Both the position numbers and the translations under genes were made by a program. DNA of 64,000 bases from Plecoglossus altivelis. Its lineage: Eukaryota > Chordata > Actinopteri > Osmeriformes > Plecoglossidae. A model generated the notes under the pieces. That model did no database searches, was not told where the DNA came from, and worked only from the letters and a program-made list of their open reading frames with translations. The stretch is from assembly GCA_036571765.1 (NCBI GenBank), contig BROE01000007.1, positions 6,860,090 to 6,924,089 on the forward strand, given 5' to 3'. This document shows, one piece after another, positions 1-12,307 of this stretch; position 1 is the first letter of the stretch; each line of letters starts with the position of its first letter.

Positions 1-100
1 TGTCCCCCACCTCACCCGGTCTCCCTCCCCACCCTGTCCCCAGTCTCACCCTGTCCCCCTTCCCACCCTGTCCCCCACCTCACCCTGTCTCCCTCCCCAC
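1..100. repeat. C-rich minisatellite at window edge
   Basis: Repeats of a roughly 20-36 base C-rich unit (caccctgtcccc / ctcaccctgtct) run into the left edge of the window, so the full length is unknown. No coding meaning is seen. Confidence 0.8.
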
Positions 101-1404
101 GATACAGAATCAGTTTCCAGGAGAGTACACAGAAGCAGCAAATGAAGACAAAATATTATGTAGAAACAACTAAATAATCTTCTTTAGTATTCATATAAAT
201 AGGGCATATGCCAACCAGTTTAATCTGGAATTATGGTTCCCTTCTATTTACCTCCCTCTTTTTGGGGGGAAAACATTTGTGTGTGTATGTGTGTGTTTAA
301 GCTGAAGCAGCACATCTTTGGATGTCTAAAACTGTCTAAATATGCCACTGTCTGAGAGCTTCTGGATCCCTGTGTTATGTGGCTAGGTAGGACGGTGATC
401 CTTTCCTTTCTGACAAGCAGAACCTCATAGTAACAATCCATGGTCCAGCTAAGGTCTGAACACAAAGACATCTGAGAGTCCACCTCCAGAACATCCTGGA
501 TGTTCCCTTTAAGGAGTCATTCTAGAATCCTAACATGAGGTATGTGCGTGATACTAACTAACGCTAAAGTTCCTACAAATCTCTCATGGATATCACTGAA
601 TGATTTATGTGAGCGGCCATGCAATGAGCATGCCCTGTTTGGACCTGGTGGATGATGCATGATGTATGACTTGAAGGATCAGGGGATCGGGAGTGTGTGT
701 GTGTGTGTGTGCGCGCGCGCATGTGTGTGTATCCCTCAATACCTCCATGTTGTGATTGTAAAACTGCTGTTTGTCTAATTCATCAAACCTAGATTAGAAA
801 TGTCAATTCTCTCAGGCAGGAAAGATATTTTCTTCTCAGTGTGCAATGAGAAATTTTGTGGGGGGTTTTCTTGCGATTTTGTTTGGTGTTTTAGGGAGTT
901 ATGAGGATGTTTTCACAGGCGTGGTTTGATAGACTGTACCTCGGGGATGTACCACTTTTGTTATTGTGAAGAACATCACACCTAACTGTAAATATTTGAT
1001 ATGCACTTAATTATTAATTGCACAGATGTATTTTTTTGGTCTATCTCTCTCTCATACACATACACACTAACAATAACACACACGATATAAATCCACAACA
1101 TGAATTCACAATAGGGCAGGGATGTCAGCTCCTCCATGTTTGGACTTGCTCAGATTCCTTTTCAAAGATAATATTCTAGAGCAGTGGCCTGGTATGTCAG
1201 AATGTTACCGGGAAGAAACCACCTTTAATTTTACAAATGACCAACTTTGTGACCTACTCCAACCTTCTGTATATCTCAGCTGCTTCCACTAGTGCAACTT
1301 CAGGGTGCTCGTGGTGAGACAGGAGGTTCATGGTTTAATCATCACGGTTTATAGACAGTGAGATGAGGAGAGAGCTGGCTCAGTCAACCAAGTTGGTGGT
1401 GATA

Positions 1405-1560
1405 ACTACCCAGACCTTAAACTACCCAGATTTTAAACTACCCAGACCTTAAACTACCCAGACCTTAAACTACCCAGACCTTAAACTACCCAGACCTTAA
1501 ACTACCCAGACCTTAAACTACCCATACCCTAAACTACCCAGACTTGAAACTATCCAGACT
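1405..1560. repeat. 16-bp minisatellite
   Basis: About nine copies of the 16-base unit aaactacccagacctt, with small changes in some copies (accctaaac, agacttg). It lies in non-coding flank. Confidence 0.9.
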
Positions 1561-2293
1561 TTGTACATTCACTGAACACTTACAAGTTGTGTGTACCCAT
1601 TCCTAGACTTTACTTCCACAGGATACAGAATCTCTGTTCCCAAAACGTTCTTGCAGCTATCTTGTTGCTATCATCAGGCCAAGAACATCTACCACACACT
1701 ATCCAATCACAGCACAGCTCCCTGCTCACCCTGCCCTATCACAGCACAGCTCACCCCACTTTCACTGCTATAGGTAAGTAGATGTTTGCTTAACCTTGAA
1801 GAGTGAAGTACTAAAACATTTGCTTGGGTTAACCTCTCCATTAAGAGACAGAGTACATGGAGTCTCTCTCCTAGCCACATGCAGAACCAGAATGACAGTA
1901 TTAATATATGTGGAACAAGTTGAAGAATCTTAGACCAGCTCTTCGCGGTAAAAAGATCTTACTGATGCTAAACTGCTGGACAGTTACTGGAATGTCCTGA
2001 CTATGATTCATGAGATCATAATCAAATTACAGCCAGCCTTATATAGTTATATAAACTATACAAAGACTATATAAAAACAACAATGACCAGAATCAAATGG
2101 AATCTAGATAGCAACAAATGCCAGCTGTAGTTCTTCCAGTATCTCATGGCACTATCCAGCACACAGAGCTGCCTACCTAGCACACTGCTTGGTGTCTTCA
2201 ATAGGCAGAGTGCACTTGGAGCTCAGAGAAGGACACCTGACTGTCATACCGTCACATCCAGGCACTGAAGACAGGGAGGGGAGAGAAAGCTAA

Positions 2294-2324
<31 letters not shown>

Positions 2325-3231
2325 TAAATGGTGGGAGAGAGAGGGAGTATGAAAGGAAAGAAAGGCAGAGAGAGGGAAATGGAGAGGAAAAAACAAGAAC
2401 GCCATAGAGCAGTAATGGCGTCTCTGGGGGAGCAAAGAGAAGTGGATGGTCCATGTACCTCTTTCACTGGCACAATCTAACCTTCCAGACAGGATAAACA
2501 GCTTGAGAGAGAGACAGTGGACGAGAGAAAGAGAAGGCATGAGAGAGACAGTGAAAAAGCGTCCGAAAAAGAGGAGGAAAGAGATGGAAAGTAACACACT
2601 CCCCCAGCAGCAAGGCAGTATTTTAATCCTACACTGCTCTTCTCAACTGGACACATGCGTCACTTTGAATGACCCATCAGATCACCAGCCAGTGACATCA
2701 TCTCACCACAGGGTAAATCTCCTCTGGCTCAAGGACACGGGCCCAGAAAGGGGCCACTGTTCCATTTCAGTCCTGCACTGCATTCTGAAATGGAACTTGG
2801 CACCTGGAACTTTACAGTAGACTATATGTAGGATGGAGAGGTGAATGTCTAGGCTGATGTGGGGCTGGGGCCCCATTAACACAGAGTGGGGAATTACCAG
2901 GAATTAGTCTTGGCCGAGGGGACAGACATGCCATTGCCATTGAGAGCAGTCTATAAGCTGCTAAGCTTCATGGATCCAACTGACTGTGTGTGAATTTAAA
3001 ATAATCCTGCATTGCCATGGCCAAGGCATAGGCAGGGCAGCTCCACCTGTAAAAGTTTTGTTAGACAGGACAGTGAACTGACCGCAGAGGTTTATAATGG
3101 ACTTCTCACATTCCCAACCAATGTGATATAACAATATATCAATAACTATGTCACCTTATGTCCAGCTCACTGCACACTGAGCTGAAGTGGTTTGAAATGT
3201 TTGGGGGTTGGTAGAATATCATAGGGGGAGA

Positions 3232-3432
3232 GGCTGTGAGTGTGGGGAGTGTGGGAGGGGAATGTGGGTGGTGATGGTGTGAGTGTGGGTGGGAGATGGG
3301 GGTGGTGAGGGTGTGAGTGTAGGGAGTGTGGGTGGGAGATGGGGTGGTGAGGGTGTGAGTGTGGGTGGGAGATGGGGGTGGTGAGGGTGTGAGTGTGGGT
3401 GGGAGATGGGGGTGGTGAGGGTGTGAGCGTGG
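3232..3432. repeat. G-rich GTGAG/GGTGG minisatellite
   Basis: A degenerate unit of about 30-36 bases built from ggtgtgagtgtgggtgggagatggg. It gives long spurious open frames of His/Pro/Thr repeats on the minus strand, which should not be read as protein. Confidence 0.85.
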
Positions 3433-4529
3433 GACCTGAATAAAGCACCTAATCCCATCCATCCCCACGCATGGCCCATCTAATAACAGTAATGACGCAC
3501 AGATACTGAAGTGAGGAGAAGGACAAGTGACTCTGAAAAGAATATTCAAGAGAGAAAAGTGAAGGTCACAATTGAGGTTAATCTGAAGTTGAAGGGACCC
3601 ATTGATGCTGTGGTCAGGGCTGTCTGATGAGGCGCCCACAGGGAAGTCTTGGCCCGGGGACAAACTTGTCATCTGTCTTCAGAAAGAAACTTTTCAAAAT
3701 CAGCTCTCCGTAAAAAAATGTGGTCAGCTTCCTTCAGGGTCTTTTCACAGTCCATTTATTCCTTTTTCTAAACTCGGCATCGCTGCGCAAAATGTCCTTA
3801 GGATATTTTATCATTACTTTTACAGTCTAATACAAGTTAACACCGTCCAGTACGGTAAACCATGCAACCTTTCATCCAACAGTTTATTCAAAATGCTAAC
3901 CATTTATCCATCCCTCTGTCCATCCATCAACCACGTATCCAGACTGAAAACCCTTTAACCGTCCCTTCACCCATCCATCCACAAATCCATCCGCCTATCC
4001 ATCAGCTACATACCAATTCTGCAAACCCTCCCCTGCCTGCCCCCCCTGCCTGCCCTCCCCTGCCTGCCCTACTCTGGCCAGCTCTTTGCAGTGGCTCCCA
4101 GCAGCACAGGGCTAGTCAGCAGGGGAGGGTCAGGGATTACCCTGACAGATCACTGAGGATCATCTCAAATCTTGATCATTTTGTCTTCCTGTAAAGTCAA
4201 TCCAAAACAAACGACTTTACAGCAACAATCACTTTAAACGTCATTCCCTCAGGCTACTGGCTGGATGAGGGGGAAGCGGGGAGGTGGTTGGGGGGAGGGG
4301 GGGCTGTTTGACTGGATTTCCATTGCATTGGTCTATCATCTTGTCATACATAACACTGGACAAAACACAGGTCATCTGTAAATGTGAGGTCCAAATGGAA
4401 AGTGAACCTGCTGGTGAATGAGAGCTACAGAGGAACAAAGTTGGCTTCCATCAGACCTGAGATAAGTTATAATGAACTGGACTTTAGTGCCTGCTCAGTA
4501 ATATATGCATCATCCCACTGTGTAATACT

Positions 4530-4530
<1 letters not shown>

Positions 4531-4567
<37 letters not shown>

Positions 4568-4572
4568 AAGTG

Positions 4573-4628
<56 letters not shown>

Positions 4629-4646
4629 ACTGCCTGCCTGCACACA
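4531..4646. repeat. (TG)n followed by (TGCC)n
   Basis: A TG dinucleotide tract passes directly into about 18 copies of the tetramer tgcc. Together they give false Cys/Val and Cys-Leu-Pro-Ala repeat frames. Confidence 0.95.
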
Positions 4647-4748
4647 GTTTTTGCAGGATGGAGAAGGGCCAGGAAGCTACATGACAGAGTTCTAAACAGG
4701 AAACGAACTGCAGCAGGCAGATGCTGTCTGGATATTCACTCTTTAGGC

Positions 4749-4758
4749 GCACACACAA

Positions 4759-4792
<34 letters not shown>
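4749..4792. repeat. (CA)n microsatellite
   Basis: A nearly pure CA tract followed by an AG-rich stretch. Confidence 0.9.
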
Positions 4793-4796
<4 letters not shown>

Positions 4797-5055
4797 AGAG
4801 AGAGATAGAGTTGATGTGTGGGAGACAGAGACAGAGAGAGCGACAAAGAGAAGTGAGTGATAGAGAGAAAATATATCCATCTTCAGACATGTATTCTTAC
4901 CTTACTGGAAATTCTTCTGTCCTCAGTGGTTCGCTTCGTGAATGCAACGGTGCTTGACGTTGCACTCCGATGTTTGCAACTCACACCGTAACAGGACCAT
5001 CGACAACTGCAAGATGATGTTCAATGTAAAGATCTCCGACTAAAAATGTGTTCTG

Positions 5056-5295
5056 AAAAGAGGCAGGCTGGGTGTTGGCACTCACGCCACCGTCTTGGAA
5101 TTCCAAAAAACCGGCGAAAATCTCTTCAACCGTCATCGAGACATTGCCTACCTCAACCGGTGTCCCCGTAGCGGGTTGTAATATGTCCCGTAGTTCAGTG
5201 TAGCTCAAGCGTCCGCCCACGCGAGGGGATGAGAGGGCAGGAAGATGGATGATGGATGGAGAGCTGTCAAACGTCTCCGCCCTCCGGTGAAACCG
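5056..5295 (-). other. Exon-like open segment, unassigned
   Basis: On the minus strand this segment stays open for about 80 codons with a non-repetitive, protein-like composition. It includes a basic, possibly phosphorylatable patch (RRAETFDSSPSIIHLP), then RLSYTELRDILQPATGTP and MTVEEIFAGFLEFQDGG. It ends at a strong splice donor, GTGAGT, directly after GACGGTGGC. No in-frame ATG precedes the RRAETF part before an upstream stop, so if real it may be an internal exon or start within the segment. The surrounding 400 bases have more CpG than the flank. I do not recognise the family, and no partner exons were found. It could be chance. Confidence 0.35.
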
Positions 5296-5299
5296 CGCT

Positions 5300-7054
5300 A
5301 TAGCAAGTTAACGTAACTTCCTAACCAAATCTATTCTTAATTCTTGTTTTGTTGATCCATCGGTTGATTTCTTCCGATAAACGCGTGATTTTTAACATTT
5401 GTATGCTTCTTTCCATAACCCAAAGACCCGGCATAAATCCTCACGTAAGAACATGGTGCACGTGGGATTGACCTGACACAGTCCACTGTAAGATCCTACA
5501 CAAACTGGAGGTCTGGAGATCGGTCATAAACAGCTCCTGTTTCAACCCTTTCATCTCACCTCACTATCACTCACACACACACGCAGCACTAGAGGAAGTG
5601 TTTGGTGTGGGCACTGGCTCGAGCAGGATCATTGTGACTGCACCGCCTCCAGACACAGTTAACTGCTTAGGTGTGCACAGAAGAAAAGAGACGTGTGTAG
5701 TTACACATATGCAAGTCAGAAACTCCTTGGTGTAGATTGATTGAGAGTATGTGGGGGGGGGGGGTCCAAAGAGACCAGACCTGGTGGCAGATTTAAGGCT
5801 TAGGTTTGGAATCTGAGAGAATAGCCGATCAGTCAGAGGTAATGTGGACCTGCTCCCTAAGGGTCTGAAGAGTTCACAATGCCAACAGATACAGTGAAAG
5901 AATAGGAGAACTGGACCCAGGTCGTTATTAGTGAATGAGTTTGTCTTAGAGAGAGTCTATTTGGTGCTGTTGGTGTTTGCACTTGTGCATGCTTATTTCC
6001 CACAGGATGCAGCAATCTAGAACACTGGACAACCATACAGACTTCATCGCCGTGGAAACAACAGAGCAACCACAGAACTCTGGCCAGAGGGACAATGAGG
6101 AGGAGAGGAGGAGAGGCAGAGGTCTAGAGTTACCGTTCTTGTTCTTGGAGGCAACTCTTTTATGCTTTTTTGAAGGAAAGAAAGAAAGAAAGAAAATAAA
6201 TGAAAGAAGGGGAAAGGAAATAATGCAGAAAAATAATATTTACTGAAGTACATCAGTTTCTCCAAAGTAGAGAAACGTCTGTTTGTTTAGATTGCCATCT
6301 GTTTTATTCAGAATGCTCTAACAGTTGAGGGGCAGTGGTGCATGACTGCCTCTGGTGCAGGTGTATGAGAGAGGTAAAACACATTCACCTAAACACACAC
6401 ACACACATTGCACATGACATGGAGGCACAGCTAAAAACCTCAGGCAGAAAATGTTTCTAAAAACAGTCACATCATGACTGTAGCTCAAATAACATATGTG
6501 TGCATGTATGGTGGGTACATCTGTGTGTGTGTGTGGCAGGGGGATCTGGAACTCTTTGATTGAACCTGTCCTGGGCCAGGTCCTACAGCAGGACTTAGAA
6601 GTCCCACATGGCCCAGGGTTCAGCCAGGTGCTGCTGGTAACACAGGAAGCAACCAGAGACAACCAGAGACAGGCATCAAGGGGAGACGCGTCAAACGACT
6701 GAAGATTTAAACATCCCAGTATCTGCACCCGCAGGACTACAGCCCCCAATGGGAGGGGGGGCTGCTCACGTCATTAGTCTGTTTGTGTCTTCAACTTCCT
6801 CCCCTGAATGCCTGCCTCCTGGGAAGGGGGGGGGGGGGGGGGCTGTTGCTTGGTTACGCATCACCGGGTGATTTCCTCCCAATGGAGCCTTGGACAGGAA
6901 GGAGCACTGGCATGGCTTCAGAGGAGCAGGGTCAGGGAACTGGGGCTGCGACACACACATAGACACACATAGACACACACACACACTGACATCAATGACA
7001 TAGCCTTCTGACCACAGGAGAGCTGTAAAACATTATAAACTACCTCTTGATTTC

Positions 7055-7118
<64 letters not shown>

Positions 7119-8300
7119 CGCTCAAGGTAACATTTCCCACCCTGCCACATGTCTCACTGTCACTTCCTTTTCTCTCTTTGTTTCCTTTCACATTTACATC
7201 AAACTACCTCTCTCAAATGAAAGAGAAAGTCAAAAGGAAAAGCCAGCGATTAGCTTTCAAAGGATTCAACTCCAAGGCTCCATTTAGAATCTAAATCTAA
7301 ATTTTAGATCTATAATTTGGCTCCATTTAGATTCATGATTAGGCTCCATCTTTGCCAGCTGCCTTTTGAATCAAGTCTTGTCCTCTAATGAGGAAACAGA
7401 TGTAGAGGGAGACAACCACCAGGCCTCCTCTTTCACACGTTCACCCAGGATATCCTGTCATCATGCACGAGATGATGATGTTCTGCCTCAGCGAAGCCGT
7501 TTCCCCACATCAGCGGCTGTGTACCCGTCCGTCTGTGATCCCCCCCTCATTCACCACACTCACATTCACTCACACCACACACACACTGTTCACTCTTTCT
7601 CTCACACAAATACACACACATACAAACTTTTCACGCTCTCTACCCCCTCCACACAGACACAGATGTGCACACAGACTCTGCAACTGCCTTGGTGGTTCCC
7701 CTCGCTGGTTTGTATTCTGAGTGAGCCTACATGCAGGAAATTGCAGAAGGCCACTTTGCTTTGTATTTGGCTTGGGATGGGGACTCCACCACAGAATGCA
7801 AGCTCTCTGTCTAACAGCTGTGAAAAGACACGCAGGGCCAGGTCACATTCTGGCAGGGCATGTCTGGTCTCCACAGACATGAATTATTCTACTGTTCACA
7901 TCAGCTGCTGAATCATATGTAGTTAGTTGACATGGAATGGATCATTGCCCTCAAACAAATTCCCTTCCAGAGTCTGTTTATACTGTAGGCTGCACGGAGC
8001 CTGTGCTCCAGCACCATTCATCACCTATTCTTAACATGTCAGAGGGGAATGAGAGAGTCTCTTCATTTTGTGTACAGAATGAGAAGCCCACAAACACACA
8101 CAAGGTGTGCTTTCAAAATGAGTCATAGCAGAAGATGTCAATGTGTGACCTAGAAAACAATTTTTACTCACGGTGGAAGAATCCGGAGAGAAAAACAGAG
8201 ATGGCTGGATATAGTGGGGGGAAAGTGGAAGAGAATTGGAGGATGAAGGCAACAGGAACAGAAAAGAGGAGGAGGACGTTCATTTGATTAGAGGGAAGAT
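5300..8300. other. Intergenic, no gene seen
   Basis: No coding exon, RNA gene or named transposon is recognised. The stretch contains a poly-G run near 5755 and another near 6829, CA/TG tracts, and a long TG array near 7058. Confidence 0.6.
7056..7122. repeat. (TG)n microsatellite
   Basis: About 30 TG dinucleotides ending in tgcgtgcg. It produces Cys-Val frames that are not genes. Confidence 0.95.
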
Positions 8301-9200
8301 GACGCTCCGATAGCTTATCAGTGATCAGCATCATGTACCCTATGTTTACCCACATAAGGGATCTTAAAGTGCAACCTTTCCTTCCATGGAGAAATGACCG
8401 ACCTGACAAGATAAGGTTGATGAGTAGTAGGATGAAATGTTTTCATCCATGTGGTCATTTTAAATCAGTCAACAGACATGTTTTCCTTACAATAGGTGGA
8501 GAAAAGGGTGCATTTTTCAAGTCCCATCTAGAGCCAATGTGGCGCTCCTCTGCTTTCCAACAACAAATTGTGACACCTGCTGGACAATGTTCAAACTCCG
8601 TCTTGTCAACTGATGTGTTATTGAAGTGTGGTGTTGGAATAGGTCAGTGCGAGCTGGGCTGTGTTACATTAGGTTTTTATGTCTTACTTGTTTTCTTTTC
8701 ACGTGCTTCTATTCGTACACAAGCGATGAAGAATGTGGTCATTTTGTTTTTATCCATAAGGAAAAAAACAAAGCAAGACTAATCATGGAGGTGATTTCAT
8801 ACAAACATATTCTACATAGTGTTCTGTTCAAAAACGGAATTAAATGGTAGCTTGCTTGCTACAAAAGAAAGCATGACTGTGTGTTTGGATGAGAGGCAGG
8901 CCAGTACAGTCACTGGTAAACAGAAATGGTTCATTTTTGCTGAGTCACGCTAAGTATATTTCTAGAACCATCTGACCTGGGGCCCTGACACTGACAAGGT
9001 CAGTAAAGAGGTATGGTCTGAGGGATGACGTGAACTGGGAGGGGCTTCTCTGGCCTCATGCCCCTGGCCCAGCCTGACCCCACCGTGTGCTGCTGATAGA
9101 GCTGCAGCAGATGCTTTATCACTCTGGGGCCCTCAGACACACCCTGCTCTGATCTCCACACCCACCCTGTCTTCCCCTCTGCCCCCACCTTCTCTTGCTC
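8300..9200. promoter_or_regulatory. Candidate erythroid enhancer
   Basis: Motifs typical of globin control elements cluster here, 0.8-1.7 kb upstream of the first globin gene. There are GATA sites at 8314-8320 (CTTATCA), 8409-8416 (AGATAAGG) and near 9115 (TTATCA), an NF-E2/Maf-type site at 8938-8948 (TGCTGAGTCAC), and CACCC boxes near 9157-9167. The motifs are visible; the enhancer role is inferred from the known GATA1, NF-E2 and KLF logic of vertebrate globin enhancers. Confidence 0.4.
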
Positions 9201-9612
9201 CGTCTCTCAGCTCTTCACTCTTCTAAACAACACCAGTGGACACACACACACACACACACACCTACAAAAACTGCAACCTAATCAAGGCATTTGTGTTTGT
9301 GCTCATTCAATGGTAAACTTTATTACTGTATCACTAGAGTTGATAAAAGCATGTTAGTGCAGTTTAACATTAAATACAGACAGGGAAAGACTTTGAAGGT
9401 CATGGTTATGAAAACCTCTATTATTTTGCTTCCTCTTTCCCTGTTTGTGTCGTCCCTTTATTTACCCTGTGTTGAATACCTGTTAATGCCGCCAATGTAT
9501 GGAAGATGTTAAGTCAGTGCAACGAAAATACATACAACAGCGGTAGACTGTCCTAGACCTACAGTTGGGAATACATCGTAAATCTCCTGTGTCAAACAGA
9601 ACACAATTTTGA

Positions 9613-9631
9613 CCCAATAGTTATTCACCCG
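9613..9631 (+). promoter_or_regulatory. CCAAT and CACCC boxes upstream of alphaD-like gene
   Basis: CCAAT at 9614-9618 and CACCC at 9626-9630 lie about 370 bases before the start codon of the alphaD-like gene. No clear TATA box is seen between them and the ATG, so the transcription start is uncertain. Confidence 0.35.
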
Positions 9632-10001
9632 ATCAACAGTACAGGGAAGGCGGTAGAATGACGCACACGCAGTTGTTTACTTGCGCAACGTCTTCTGCGC
9701 AACTGACTCTTGAGTGGTTTCTGTGAAACATGGTTTCTGCGATAACGTTGGCGAAGGAAACATCCAGAAGAGAAGAGCACTGACGCTGCAAGAAGTCTAA
9801 GACTTTTATCGAAAAAGACGACAGTAAATAGCTTATTGTGTTAACATTTTTTTACGGAATCTGTAGTGGCGTTAGTAGCTTTGAAGCAAAGATGGTTGAC
9901 TAACACTTTCTCCAAAACTGCCCCGTGCGCCCTGAAGATTTTAAGCACGTTAAATGACTGGATATTACATGTACATTTAAATAACTTTGGGATAGCTTAC
10001 A

Positions 10002-11045
10002 ATGCTCTCAAAGTACGAGAAAGAGTTGATAAAGGAGATATGGGAAAAACTGACTCCTGTGGCATCTGAGATTGGAGCAGACGCTCTCTTCAGGTAGGTT
10101 AGGTAGGCCACAGGTTATGCCACATTATTCCGAAGAGGTTCAAAGCTCTGAAAAAAAGGTTTTGCTAAAATACCTTTGAATGTATGTATTAGCCTGTAAA
10201 ACACCCGCAAATAGCTGGGTCACTGTAATATAACTATTACAAATAAAACTACATGATTTGGTCTACGTAGCATTGAATTGGATTCTAATTGCAACTAAAA
10301 TCTTCAAGATGATTCTATTACTAAAGTTTAGAAGATCCTTGATTGCCAAACTGGTAATGTCCCAAAATATTCAAAACAGTTTGTAATCAGAAACCATCCT
10401 TGGAAGACGGAAGATCCATGAAGTGTCTCAACTAAAAGGAATTTGGATAATATATGATAAGACTATTGAAGGCAAAGGAAAGGCAGAGTGAATGTTAATG
10501 CACAAAGTATAGTTCACCAAGTTTAAGGATTCTATTTAACTTTTTATCTTTCGCTGTCGCCTCCAGGATGTTCACGACCTTCCCCGGCAGTAAGACTTAC
10601 TTCGCGCACCTAAATATCGAGCGTCGGTCCCCACACCTGCTGTCCCATGGGAAAAATATAGTGCTGGCCATAGCAGAGGGAGCGCGAGACATCAGCGCGC
10701 TCACTGTTACCCTGGCACCTCTTCAGACCCTTCATGCATACAAACTTCGAATTGACCCAATTAATTTTAAGGTTGGGTTTGAATCACATATCTTTATGTT
10801 ATCTCTCTCAGTATGGAATTGCCTGTCAAATGAGCGATTTTACAGAATGTGAAATGTATCCGATGCGTTGTTACCAGAAAAGAATGGTGTTATTAATCAG
10901 AGTTCTCTACCGACAGCTTCTCTCTCACTGTATCCTCGTGACCCTGGCGTGTCACTTGAGGGGAAACTTCACACCAGTGGCACACGCGGCCATGGACAAG
11001 TACCTCTCGGCCTTAGCAGCTGTGCTGTCTGAGAAATACCGATAA
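10002..11045 (+). CDS. Alpha-D-like globin chain
   Basis: Three exons at 10002-10093, 10567-10771 and 10917-11045, with introns in the two classic globin positions (phase 2 and phase 0). The product is 141 residues, the length of alphaD chains, rather than the 143 of the other alpha genes here. It starts MLSKYEKELIKEIWEKL, close to the ML..DKKLI..VWEK start of tetrapod alphaD, and carries LHAYKLRIDPINFKLLSHC around the proximal histidine. The distal histidine (LLSHGKNIV), the CD1 phenylalanine (YFAHL) and the C-terminal KYR are intact. It would carry oxygen in red cells as an alpha-type subunit. The alphaD assignment rests on remembered family features; a divergent embryonic alpha is the alternative. 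It lies tail to tail with the next beta gene. Confidence 0.9.
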
Positions 11046-11134
11046 AAGCACCACCATATGACAAGCATGTTCTATTTAATTATTTATTAATTATTTACTC
11101 AATATGTATTCCTTAACGTATAGTTTCTTTGCCT

Positions 11135-11140
11135 AATAAA
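11135..11140 (+). terminator. Poly(A) signal of alphaD-like gene
   Basis: AATAAA 90 bases after the stop codon. Confidence 0.7.
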
Positions 11141-11295
11141 TTTTTAACACAAAATGTCAGTACAATGTAATTATTGATCACTACTATGGGATTATGCCAA
11201 GACAAAAGCTATAGAGCCCAAACCTGGGTACAGTTGATTACCTAAAATAGATTAACGCTGTTTTCTTTTTAAATGCTATATTATGTAGCATTTAT

Positions 11296-11560
11296 ATATC
11301 TTTATATATATATATATAGATCTATATATATAGATATATCTATATATAGATCTATATATAGATATATATAGATCTATATATCTATATATAGATCTATATA
11401 TAGATATATATAGATCTATATATATATCTATATATATACATATATAGATATATATATACACACATATATATATCTATATATATCTATAGATATATATATA
11501 AAATGCTATCATATATTAAATATATCATATATATATATGATATATATGACCCATATATAT
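11296..11560. repeat. AT-rich palindromic minisatellite with AGATCT
   Basis: Alternating TA runs are broken at intervals by agatct or tctata, giving nested inverted repeats around repeated AGATCT palindromes. It sits between the convergent 3' ends of the alphaD-like and beta genes and could extrude hairpins or cruciforms. Confidence 0.9.
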
Positions 11561-12209
11561 GTGGATAGTCTGGTTTGGGCAGGAAAGTTGGACCCAGCAT
11601 CCTACAATCCATTGATTTATTCTTATTCTGTGATGTCATAAACAAAACCATCCCAAAAGTACTTGACAAATAAAGTATTTTTAATTAACAGTATATTATT
11701 CTCAAGAATGGTTTTGTCACTCACAGTGGCTGACCTGTCAATGACATGTATTAAGTAGGCAACACGAGCGTTCGTTGGCGAATGAGCGTAACCTCTCAAA
11801 TTCTAGGCGCTCTCCATGGTTCTGAAACAGCCAACAGTGTCAGTCAGGATCTGTCTATTGCAAGATTTCCTTGCCCGGAAGTAATGATCCCTTTCGTTTC
11901 CACATATTGTAAATCGTACAAATAAACACTATTTTACCTATTAGTTGTCGAGCCGTAGTGTACAATAAGGGATCCTTTACTTTTGGGTCAGAAAATTGTG
12001 CAGGGGATAGCTTGTGACAGTGAAAGGCCTCAATAAAACGTCACAATTGAGGCCTGTCGGGGATGACCACTCATTATTAAAGTCTCTCATTTTTCATTTT
12101 TCTCTACAGCCACTTGTACTCAGGGCAATGAGCACAAACATTCATCTTCACCTCACTGACAGAGAGCACAAATAAAGTCACGAAAACATTTAGTATTTTT
12201 TAAACGTCG

Positions 12210-12215
12210 TTTATT
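12210..12215 (-). terminator. Poly(A) signal of first beta gene
   Basis: AATAAA on the minus strand, about 95 bases after the stop codon. Confidence 0.65.
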
Positions 12216-12307
12216 TTAAAATGCCTTTTCGTCAGCATCTAGGTAGATTGAGGTCTACCCGCAGATAGACTGAAGTTAATCCACTGGTGCTGGCCGTGGA
12301 GGGGTGT

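Larger units (their letters stand above)
101..4900. other. Non-coding, repeat-rich flank
   Basis: No gene is supported here. The stretch holds many simple repeats: TG/GC near 690-735, a GA-rich run near 2290-2400, several minisatellites and CA/TG tracts. Open frames in it follow the repeats (for example Pro/Thr/His repeats on the minus strand at 3150-3670) and show no recognisable domain. A minus-strand open stretch near 240-520 has a protein-like look but matches nothing I know and is not called. Confidence 0.6.

Noticed and set aside
244..520. Minus-strand open frame with a protein-like sequence (SQMSLCSDLSWTMDCYYEV)
   Set aside because: It matches nothing I recognise, has no clear splice borders tying it to other exons, and starts from a non-ATG codon.
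3151..3672. 173-codon minus-strand frame rich in His, Pro, Thr
   Set aside because: It is the translation of the G-rich minisatellite.
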